Of a stretch of DNA of 64,000 nucleotides, positions 52,527-61,787 are shown in pieces. This stretch comes from Craspedostauros australis (Eukaryota; Bacillariophyta; Bacillariophyceae; Mastogloiales; Achnanthaceae). The stretch is from the NCBI GenBank assembly GCA_026770025.1, contig JAMXDE010000006.1:2362001-2426000 (forward strand), read 5' to 3'. Under the pieces are notes generated by a model. It saw only the letters and a program-made list of their open reading frames with translations. It had not been told where the DNA came from and did not search any database. Every line of letters starts with the position of its first letter. The stretch's first letter is position 1. The position numbers and the translations under genes were made by a program.

Positions 52527-53052
52527 TGTTATCTCGGTATTGTACACAGCGAAATCACACGAGTCCTTCAAGAGAGATCAAGTCTTTCAGGACGAGGGTG
52601 ACAAGCTGTTGAGTGAAGACACTGTTTGGGTTGAGTGACTTCTGATTCTATGTTATCTTCAAGGAGTTGTATCTCATGTTGCTGTCTTCAAGGTCAGCTC
52701 TCAGTCATTGCACCTCTACGATCTTGTTCTGATGTGGAGATGACCCATGATGTGGCGATGATGTCTTCTGTGTCGACGTCACTCATCACCGTTCCATGGC
52801 TCTGTCGATTCCACATTCCATTGATGATGCTTGAGGTCGTCGGGTGTGTTGTCATTTCAGGTTTAGTTGGGAAGTATATCAGGTCGAATTGGACATCACA
52901 TGTTTGCCGGGTGGTGGCCAGACCGAATCTCTGATGTTCCCTAGTGTGTCCCTTATACCGAAATTCATGTGTCTGAGGAAAGCATCGTTTCAGCACATAC
53001 AAGGACAGACTAATCAGAAAACGAATCAGGTGAATAAAGCGTTGTGCTAATA
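52527..53052 (-). repeat. Copia-1 5' LTR
   Basis: Right-hand copy of the 526-bp LTR; in element orientation this is the promoter-bearing copy. It is followed by CATGG, the right copy of the target duplication (53053-53057). Confidence 0.94.
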
Positions 53053-53268
53053 CATGGCCTCCTCTGATGGAAGCAAGAGGGTGGTTGACACCAAAGCATC
53101 GAAGACCTCATCCAATCTCAAGGGATCGTCTGTGTTCAAGTTCCACGATATCGACTTCGTCATCGGAACTGGCAACAAGAAGAAGCACATCCTCAAGAAT
53201 GCCAGTGACAAAGTCAAACACAGCCGAGGCTTGGCCATCATGGGGCCTTCTGGCATGGGAAAGACCAT
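53053..53268 (+). pseudogene. ABCG fragment 2 (Walker A)
   Basis: Encodes a polar N-terminus, then FKFHDIDFVIGTGNKKKHIL and IMGPSGMGKT, the first strand and Walker A of an ABCG ATPase. It stops right after the P-loop lysine and threonine, where the solo LTR begins. A frame to 53281 runs only five codons into the LTR. Confidence 0.88.
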
Positions 53269-53904
53269 TGATAGAACGTAATCGAGTACGGGTAGGATAC
53301 CGCACCGAAAATGCAGAGTGATCAATTGGTAGTTGTTGGTGAGGAAATTGTTTGCTGATGTAGTTATTCGTATGAGTAGTAAACGGGTGAGCTCCAAAGA
53401 TTGAGCTCTTGGAACTGTGAGCATGGGGGAGGGCGTGCGGGCCTCATGCATATTCAGATGGAATCCAACACGGAGGTAACACAACAAATGTAAGTGCTAC
53501 TGCAAGTTTTCAAATTTGCAATAGTCAGGAAACAAACACCGCGATATGGCATGTTGTAGAATGTGGCGTGGCTCCTCACGATGTTGCTAGTAGAACGATC
53601 ACACGATTGGTCGTCTTCCATGTTGAGAAGGTCTGGATCCATTCACATTTATTGGGCCAAGACCGGAGTCTATCCTAACTGGATGGAAGCTCCTTCTCTG
53701 AATTCAGGATGGGTAAGAAAATTGGTTCCATGCTGTCCGAAAACTGAGGGAAAACGATTCATGTGACACGAAGGGCGACATAAAATGGACATGGCGTCAT
53801 GTCGCATCAAGATTCTCATCCAGCAGCGGAGAAACGGGAAATGGACTCTTTTCTGATTGGTCGACAGGAGCCACTTGTTTCAAAAATATAGCGTTGCGCT
53901 AATC
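53269..53904 (-). repeat. Diverged solo LTR related to Copia-2
   Basis: The reverse complement aligns end to end with the Copia-2 LTR. Shared blocks include TAGAACGTAATCG, AGGATACCGCACCG, TGTTGGTGAGGA, ACACCGCGATA, CACGATGTTGCTAGTAG and TTCTGATTGGTCGAC, with many substitutions between them. No polypurine tract or primer site adjoins it, so it is a solo LTR or fragment. Left flank ACCAT and right flank GCTGA do not match, so no target duplication is preserved; a deletion on the right side is likely. Confidence 0.85.
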
Positions 53905-54280
53905 GCTGAATACATGTGGGAGAGAGATTGACGATCGACTCATTGCCCTTCTCCACCTGTCTGGAAGGGTGTTGGGAATCACAGACACGTACTATGAAAC
54001 CGTGAACATCAGCACCGTGGCAGTAGCACACGACATGAACATCAGCAGCATGCCAGTCGCACACCACATGAAGAGAAGTGTACAAGCAGAACGTCGGATG
54101 CGAAGTTTGAATACAAAAAGGGAGATGAGAAATTGTGCGACTAGATGGAAATCTTGGTCTCATCATCAGCCATCGATAACAACAAACGATAACAACAAAC
54201 GATAACAACACAAAATAAAAATAAGCACAATCGATGTGAAACAAGGACTCTGAATTAATACCAGGCAGATTTCTTTACAG
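53905..54280. other. Unassigned DNA between solo LTR and ABCG fragment 3
   Basis: About 375 bp with no match to ABCG coding sequence that I can see. It contains a tandem ACAACAAACGATA stretch (54177-54210) and an A-rich tract, and ends in a plausible splice acceptor. It may be intron sequence or part of another degraded insertion. About 100 codons of the ATPase domain should have been near here and are absent. Confidence 0.45.
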
Positions 54281-54601
54281 ATACCATCCCCAGAACAGTT
54301 GATCGAATCATCCAAAAGATAGGCCTCGCCATTTGTGCTGACACCCGTTGTGTGAGTCCCAGCTGCGGGCAGCAGAGACGTCTTAGCATCGCTTTGGCAC
54401 TCGTCAAACAGCCAACCGTGCTCTTCCTTGACGAGCCAACATCATGCAAGAAAGCTCGCATGTTGCCAAGGAAAAGAACCTCATCATCGTGTGCACCATC
54501 CATCAGCCATCCACCAAGACTTCCAACGGATTCGATCAGGTCATGATCATGAGTCGTGGGCACCAAGCATTCTCGGGTGATGTCGATGAAGCGACGCCAT
54601 A
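54281..54601 (+). pseudogene. ABCG fragment 3 (signature, Walker B, H-loop)
   Basis: Reads TVDRIIQKIGLAICADT, then the altered signature SPSCGQQRRLSIALALV, then VLFLDEPTS. After a frame change at about 54438 it continues NIMQESS, IVCTIHQPSTKTSNGFDQV and MSRGHQAFSGDVDEATP. CTIHQPS is the H-loop region. TTTCTTTACAG ending at 54280 looks like a splice acceptor, so this may be an exon start. Confidence 0.85.
54597..54601. repeat. Target-site duplication of Copia-2 (left copy, CCATA)
   Basis: CCATA directly before the 5' LTR and again at 61788-61792 after the 3' LTR. Skipping one copy restores the ABCG frame ATPYFDRIG. Confidence 0.94.
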
Positions 54602-55231
54602 TATTAGCGCACGCTAAATCTCTAACAATAGCGACACCCGTCGACCAATCAGAAATATTCACTTTTCTTACCTTTTCCGTTCCGAACGGAAATTTTGGTC
54701 GAAAATCCGTTGCGTCAAATTTGTGTCGCATTTCGCGTCGCAAGAATCGTTTTCCCTCAATCACAGATCCAAAATGTCGCGGAAATTGATTTCTTGCCAA
54801 GATGAGCCAATCTGCCCAATCAGGACAGACTTGGATCTTGGGTGTGACACGTGCGAATCTTGCCATGACCTTCTCAAGTGAATACGATCAATCGTGTGAT
54901 CGTACTACTAGCAACATCGTGAGAAGACGTAATTCACAACACGGGCTATCGCGGTGTTTTGTTCATTGACCTTTTGCACCTCATCTTCACGCAGTAACAC
55001 GCACATTTGCCGTGTTGTCTCCGTGTTAATTTCACTTGCAAATTGCATGAGACCTGTCATGTCTCTCTCATGCTCACAGTTCTCAAGAAACCATCTTGTG
55101 AGCTCGACAGCATTCCTACTACCATACGAATAATACAGTAAACAAACACTCTCCTCACCAACAACAACGACTTGATCACTCTACGTTCTCGGTGCGGTAT
55201 CCTACGACCCATCTACGATTACGTTCTAACA
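54602..55231 (+). repeat. Copia-2 5' LTR
   Basis: Reads TATTAGCGCACGC ... TTCTAACA. A near-perfect inverted repeat TTTCCGTTC-C-GAACGGAAA sits at 54674-54692 in what would be U3. The opposite strand has an open frame shared with the other LTR copy that shows no family features. Confidence 0.94.
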
Positions 55232-55248
55232 GATTAACAGTCGCAAGC
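55232..55248 (+). other. Copia-2 primer-binding site
   Basis: GATTAACAGTCGCAAGC immediately after the 5' LTR, identical to the Copia-1 site although the LTRs themselves differ. Complementary to a tRNA-Asn(GUU)-like anticodon arm. Confidence 0.75.
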
Positions 55249-55551
55249 TTTCACCTACTGAATTGATTGCGTGACAATCCATCCATCCTTCATCCCTCGT
55301 CCATCCACGAGCGATCCCTTCACCTTCCATCACGTGACGACGTGATTTCGGCTTTCCTTCGGCTTTCTCGCATTCGCAGAACGCCCTCCTTTCGGTTCCC
55401 CTGCTGAGTCCGGGCCTTCCCACTCAGCCATCCAAGACTTCCTGCAGCACCCTCCCGCACCAGAAGACGATTCAGTCAGTGCACTCCAGCCTCAGCTACC
55501 CTTCAGCCTCCAGCATCCGCATCCACTCTCTCCATCCATCCATCGCCAATC
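55249..55551 (+). other. Copia-2 leader
   Basis: About 300 bp of untranslated leader, pyrimidine-rich, with a TCCATCCATCCATC run just before the gag start at 55552. No open frame of note. Confidence 0.5.
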
Positions 55552-58500
55552 ATGTCGACTCCTGAGATGGACCTCGCCACCTTGGATCACATCCTCGGTG
55601 TCATCGGCATCCCTTCGGACTCCACTCCTCGCGACATCATCGCCCATGCGGACATCGTCAGCCCTCTTGACCTTGTCTCGCTCACCGAAGATGATCTTCG
55701 CAGCTTCCAACTTCGCGATGAGATCGATGATGGCGAAACCATCGTCGCCGTACTCGGAGTGAACCACATCCGCAAGATCCTCAACCTTGGCAAGTGGTAT
55801 CTCACCCAAGCCATCCTTGACGACAACACCTGGAACGATCTCGATCGTACCTCGTTCATGGCGTTCACAGCTGAGCAGAACAACCCTTCCCTTCCGTCTT
55901 CGCACTCGCATTCGACTGCAAGCTCTCCCATTCCGTCTCCGATGGGCATGGGCCACCACACCACCCCAGCATCCGCATTCCGTCCGGTGCCTGAAGAACC
56001 TCCGCATGTGAACTTCGCATTCGATCCTTCGGCTTCGGTGCCTGATCCTGCCTACCCGCAACCGCCTGTGACTCCATCCATGGCACCCTCTTCCAACTTC
56101 CAAGGTGTCCAAGCCATGGAGCTTCCAGCTGACTACGTCAAGGAGTTCAGCAAGGCGACCAAGCGGGAGAGTCTGTCGCTCCCAACACTGAAGGACGACA
56201 AGCACTTCCTCACCTTCATGCGGACCTTCGAGACTCTTTCCTTCTCCCATGGACTCAACCACCATCTCGATATGGATTTCATGCCAGCACCCAAGGACGA
56301 GGCCTTCTTCGCGAGCCAGAATCGCTACCTCTTCGCCGTGCTCACTGAGCATGTCAAGACTTCCAAGAGTCGGCGCATCATCCGTGCCTACAAGAAGTCT
56401 TGCAATGGCCGTGCGGCCTACGCCGATCTCGTCGATAGCTACACCAGTGGCGTCGTCGGCGAGACTCTGTCCATCAAGTACAGAGATGCCATCGTCGCCT
56501 TCCGATTGGACCAATCTTGGACCAAGACCCGCGAGCAATTCCTCGATGCCTGGGAAACCAAGCTCGATGACATCGAAGAGCTCGATGATGCATGTGTCGA
56601 TGAGGCGGTCAAGCAGCAATGGTTGCGTACCGCCATCGGTCCCGATGTCGACTTGACTCGGGCCTACACCAACGTGAAGTCCAACTCCCGTCAACGTCAC
56701 AAGCAATCTCGCGGCTTCATCAAGGTTGGTGTCTCCTTCGAAGACCTCCTCGAGTTCGTTCGAGATGAGGCACAATCCCTCGACGCCAACCAGCCTCGCA
56801 CCACATCTCGGCGCAAGGTCAACAACACCAAGACCAGCGGCTCTGCTGGCAAAGGCAATGGCAAGGACTATGCCAAGGACGACCGTCGTTCCATTCCCAA
56901 TGACGAATGGCGTGAGATGTCCAAGGATCAGCGCAAGGCTTTCCTTGAGGCAAAGGGCAAGTGGCGCAAGAACAAGGGCAAGGGCAAGGCTGACTCCCAC
57001 CGAGCTGCCAACAACGCTGCCACATCTTCGGGCACCACCGACACTCCTTCCGCAACCCCGTCCGCTGGCAACACGGACTCTTCCAAGGCTGGTGACCAGT
57101 CCACTGCCATCGATCGCCTTCTCGCTCAGACCAAGTCCACCACTTCGTCTGACGATAATCCTCAACTGGTATACAAGGGCCAGACCTGGCGCCTTGCCAA
57201 CTCCACGGTGGTCCGGTACAGCTTCAACAAGCTTGTCAAGGACCACTCTGGCTCTCTCGTCGACAGCGGTGCCAATGGTGGCTTGGCTGGCGATGACGTC
57301 CTCGTTCTCTGCAAGACAGGACACACCGCCGACGTCAGTGGCATTGGTGACTCTGCCATCGCCAACCTCGACATCGGTACGGTTGCCGGTCTCATCCAGA
57401 CCACCGAAGGGCCCATCATTGGTAAATTCCACCAATACGCGCTCTACGGAAAGGGCAAGACCATTCATTCATCCAACCAGCTTGGTGCCTTCGGAATGGA
57501 TGTCAACGAACGCCCACGGAATCTCCCTGGAGGTCGCCAGACCATCATCACACCAGGAGGCCACATCATCCCACTGACTGTCCGGCAAGGCCTGTCCTAC
57601 ATGGACATGGCCAAGCCCACCCGCTCTGAACTCGACAAGTATCCACATGTCGACTTCACCGCGGACGACGAATGGGACCCTTCTTCCCTCGACCAGGAGA
57701 TGAACCTCGACGACGTCGACGATGATGACGCCGCAGCACTTCAGCGCCGCGAGAACAACTCTACCGTTCTCACGGCCTACACTGGTGCTCGCCAAGCCGA
57801 CATCGCTGACAACCCGGGCAGCATCATTGCCACTCGCAAGCCTGCCGACTACGAGGCTCTCCGTCCCCACTTCGGCTGGATACCAGCTCGTCGCGTTCGC
57901 GACACTCTTCGGTGTACCTCTCAATGGTACCGTACCGCCGAGCGCTTCTCCATGCGCAAGCATTTCAAGTCTCGGTTCCCAGCGGCCAACGTCGACCGTC
58001 TCCATGAGACGGTTGCGATGGATACGCTCTTCTCCGACACCCCTGCTCACGACGACGGGGTTCCCGGCCATGGCGGCTGCACCATGCTTCAGGTGTACGT
58101 CGCCCTCGACTCTCGGTTCACGGCCGGCTTTCCCATGCCATCCGAGAGCCGCATCTCCGACACTCTCCGTGACTTCATCCGACGCCACGGGGCTCCCGAC
58201 CTACTGATGTCCGACAACGCCAAGGCACAGATCGGTAACAAGGTTATGGAGATCCTCCGGCAGTATCACATCCGTGATCACCAGAGTGAGCCGGAACATC
58301 AACACCAGAACGGCGCGGAACGCCGGATCCAGGATATCAAACGCACAACCAACGGTGTGATGGATCGCACGGGTACTCCCGACCGCTTCTGGATGATCTG
58401 CACGCTCTATGTGGTTGATCTCTTCAACCACATCGCGCAGGTCACCGCTGGCTCCATCACCCCCCTTCAAGCCGCCTTCGGACAGCGACCGGACATCTCC

Positions 58501-61133
58501 AAGTTCCTGTCCTACCGATGGTGGCAACCTGTCTACTACCGGGTTGACAACCCCACCTTCCCCAGCCAGTCCAAGGAGCGCAGTGGACGCTGGGCCGGTC
58601 CCTGCCTTCACAAGGGCGACGACCTCACCTTCTGGGTCCTCGACGACGAGACCCAGCGACTTCTTCCTCGGTCTGCCATCCGACCTGCCGACGACTCTGC
58701 CACCCGCAATCTTCGTGCGGACTTCCCCTTCCCCATTGTTGGGGAGGACGATGGCTCTGATGCCATGAATGTGGCGAATGGGGAGCCAGACGACGACATC
58801 TCCGTCCCTCCTGACTCCGATCCCATCGTACACTCCCTCGCCGATTCCATCCTGGCTGACCGCCGCGGCACAGACCCTGAAACAGTGGGGAATGCCAAGG
58901 TCCACATCCCGAAGTTCTCTCCCGAGGATCTCGTTGGGATGACCTTCATCCACGAGAAGGATGGCCAGCAAGTCAGAGCGGAGGTGGTGCAAAAGGTCAA
59001 TGACCTTGACGCAGCCAACCACCAACGCATCAAGATGCTACTCGCACTGGCTGATGGGGAGACGCATGACCTCATCTCCTACGTTGAGCTCGCCGATATC
59101 ATCGAACGGCAACAGGAGCACAACGACGACCCCGATGCCAAGTGGGAGTTCGACTCCATCATCGGACACTAAGGTCCCCTCTCATCTTCCTCTCCCTCCT
59201 ACAAGGGATCCAGCTTCAACGTCATCGTCAAATGGGGAGACGGCTCCACCTCCACCGAACCCCTCTCCATCATGATTCAGGATGATCCTGTCTCTTGCGC
59301 TGCCTACGGCCGCCGCCACGAGCTGCTCGACGAGCCTGGCTGGAAGCGCCTCAAGCGCCTCGCCATCCGCACCAATCGTCTTGAGCGTCAGGTCCACAAA
59401 TCCAAGACCTTCAACCACGCTCCCACCTTCCAGTTCGGTGTCCAAGTCCCCCGCAACCACAAAGAAGCGCTGCGACTCGACGACAAGAACGGCAACACTC
59501 TCTGGGCCGACGCCGAGAAGAAGGAGATGGACCAACTCTTCGGGTACCATACCTTCAAGTCTCTCGGAAAAGGCGCCCCAGTCCCTTCCGGCTTCCAGAA
59601 GATCCGCCTCCAATGGGTCTACGCGGTGAAGCATGACCTCCGCCACAAGGCGCGTTGCGTCGCTGGTGGTCATCTCACCGACCCCTGCAAGGATGCATCC
59701 TACGCAGGTGTGGTCAGTCTTCGCTCTCTCCGCCTCTCCCTCCTCGCCGGCGAACTCAACGGCATCCCAACCTGGGTTGGAGACATCGGCAATGCGTATC
59801 TTGAGGCCTTCACTCAAGAACGCATCTGCTTCATCGCTGGTGACGAATTCGGTGACTTCGCTGGTCATACCATGCAGATAGTCAAGGCACTCTACGGCCT
59901 GCGCACATCGGGCGCCCGATTCCATGAGGCCCTCGCCGACACCCTTCGCGACATGGGTTTCCTCCAATGCCGCTCCGATCCCGACGTCTGGATGCGTGAC
60001 GCCAACTCCCATTGGGAGTACGTCTGCGTCTACGTCGATGATCTCACCGCGACGATGGCCGACCCCAAGGCCTTCTTCGACACCCTCTCTTCGAAGTACA
60101 GGTACCAGCTCAAGGGAGTTGGTCCTATCAAGTACCATCTCGGTGCTGACTTCGGCCGTGATCCAGACGGCACCCTCAAGCTCTCCCCGCAATCCTACAT
60201 CAAGCGGATGATGGAGAACTACGAACGCATGTTCGGCGAGCTTCCCCACAAGATGAGCTGCCCCCTCGACAAGGCCGACAGTCCGGAGCTCGACACCTCT
60301 TCCGAACTTAGCGAAACCGACAAACGCAAGTTCATGTCGCTCATCGGTGCACTCCAGTGGTGTATCTCCCTCGGACGGTTTGACATCTCTGTCGCCGTCA
60401 TGACGCTAGCACGCTTCCGCTCAGCGCCCCGCCAAGGCCATCTGGACCGCGCAAAGCGAGTCTACGGATATCTTCGCAAACACCCGGATGCTGCCATCCG
60501 CTTCCGCACTTGCGTTCCCCGCTTCGATCTTCACTACGAGGTTCCCAACCATGACTGGATCTACTCCGTCTACGGGAAGACCTCTGAGGAGATTCCGGAC
60601 GACATCCCCGAGCCGAAAGGCAAACCTGTCCGAACTACCACGTTCGTCGACGCCAACCTTCTCCACTGCCAAGTCACTGGCAGATCCGCTACTGGTGCTC
60701 TCCACATGGTAAACCAGACCCCCATCGAATGGTTCTCCAAGCGCCAAGGCACAGTCGAGACCGCCACCTACGGGTCCGAGTTCGTCGCTGCCCACAAGCT
60801 ACGGAGCAGATCATCTCCCTTCGCCTCGCTCTCCGCGAGATGGGCATTCCGATCGACGGCCCCAGCTGGATGCTGGGTGACAACCAGTCCGTCATCACCT
60901 CCTCCACGGTCCCTAAGAGCATGCTCTCCAAGCGCCACAACGCACTGGCTTACCATCGCGTCCGGTCCGCTGTCGCCGCTGGCATCCTCTACTTCATCAA
61001 GATCCCCGGAACGCAGAACGTCGCCGACGTGATGACGAAGTTCCTCCCATGGGCTGTCTTCTGGCCCCTCGTGAAGCCCATCCTCTTCTGGAAAGGGCAC
61101 ACTGAGTCCTCTTCCCTGACCTACAAGACCTGA
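55552..61133 (+). pseudogene. Copia-2 gag-pol, interrupted by a nonsense codon and a frameshift
   Basis: The first segment (55552-59172, 1206 codons) encodes gag, a protease with LVDSGANGGLAGDD near residue 570 and an integrase with AMDTLFSD near 824, LLMSDNAKAQ near 886 and EPEHQHQNGAERR near 916. It ends IIGH-stop, where Copia-1 has IIGHEGPL, so GAA has become TAA. The same frame continues with the reverse transcriptase (YVDDL at 60031) and RNase H start. At 60793-60797 five bases replace the expected six, shifting the frame; ATEQIISLRLAL then continues in the next frame to the stop at 61131-61133. A basic linker near residues 420-490 replaces any CCHC knuckle. Confidence 0.93.
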
Positions 61134-61148
61134 ATGTCCGGGACACGC

Positions 61149-61157
61149 TTTGGGGAG
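61149..61157 (+). other. Copia-2 polypurine tract
   Basis: TTTGGGGAG directly before the 3' LTR, comparable to the Copia-1 tract. Confidence 0.8.
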
Positions 61158-61787
61158 TATTAGCGCACGCTAAATCTCTAACAATAGCGACACCCGTCGA
61201 CCAATCAGAAATATTCACTTTTCTTACCTTTTCCGTTCCGAACGGAAATTTTGGTCGAAAATCCGTTGCGTCAAATTTGTGTCGCATTTCGCGTCGCAAG
61301 AATCGTTTTCCCTCAATCACAGATCCAAAATGTCGCGGAAATTGATTTCTTGCCAAGATGAGCCAATCTGCCCAATCAGGACAGACTTGGATCTTGGGTG
61401 TGACACGTGCGAATCTTGCCATGACCTTCTCAAGTGAATACGATCAATCGTGTGATCGTACTACTAGCAACATCGTGAGAAGACGTAATTCACAACACGG
61501 GCTATCGCGGTGTTTTGTTCATTGACCTTTTGCACCTCATCTTCACGCAGTAACACGCACATTTGCCGTGTTGTCTCCGTGTTAATTTCACTTGCAAATT
61601 GCATGAGACCTGTCATGTCTCTCTCATGCTCACAGTTCTCAAGAAACCATCTTGTGAGCTCGACAGCATTCCTACTACCATACGAATAATACAGTAAACA
61701 AACACTCTCCTCACCAACAACAACGACTTGATCACTCTACGTTCTCGGTGCGGTATCCTACGACCCATCTACGATTACGTTCTAACA
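61158..61787 (+). repeat. Copia-2 3' LTR
   Basis: Same 630 bases as the 5' copy by eye; followed by CCATA. Because 61157 is G and 54601 is A, the LTR start is fixed at the T of TATTAG. Confidence 0.94.

Larger units (their letters stand above)
46324..53052 (-). mobile_element. Copia-1: full-length Ty1/copia LTR retrotransposon
   Basis: A 6729-bp element in minus orientation with two 526-bp LTRs (46324-46849 and 52527-53052) that look identical by eye, TSD CATGG, a primer-binding site at 52510-52526 and a polypurine tract GTTTCGGGGAG at 46850-46860. A single uninterrupted gag-pol frame of 1799 codons fills the interior in the order gag, protease, integrase, reverse transcriptase, RNase H, which defines Copia. 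It interrupts the ABCG gene near its start codon. All known cis signals and the ORF are intact, so it may be mobile. Confidence 0.96.
54602..61787 (+). mobile_element. Copia-2: full-length Ty1/copia LTR retrotransposon with damaged ORF
   Basis: A 7186-bp element on the plus strand with 630-bp LTRs (54602-55231 and 61158-61787) that look identical by eye, TSD CCATA, the same 17-base primer site as Copia-1 (55232-55248) and polypurine tract TTTGGGGAG (61149-61157). The interior encodes a gag-pol clearly related to Copia-1 but diverged, especially in gag. Coding is broken by TAA at 59170-59172 and a one-base loss near 60793-60797. Different LTR sequence and length place it in a separate family from Copia-1. 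Confidence 0.95.

Noticed and set aside
53269-53904. ABCG intron instead of a solo LTR
   Set aside because: End-to-end similarity to the Copia-2 LTR, including both ends, is decisive; no GT donor follows the Walker A codons.
54255-54866. 203-codon minus-strand frame across the Copia-2 LTR boundary
   Set aside because: Part of it repeats in the other LTR because the LTRs are identical, and it runs into ABCG DNA on the opposite strand; no family features.
55492-57468. 658-codon minus-strand frame opposite Copia-2 gag
   Set aside because: Same reason as the Copia-1 shadow. The sense strand carries gag and protease with recognisable motifs.
59170-59172. TAA in Copia-2 as a programmed readthrough or gag-pol control stop
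   Set aside because: It lies between integrase and reverse transcriptase, not after gag. Copia-1 has a sense codon at the same place, and the following GGT is not a known readthrough context.
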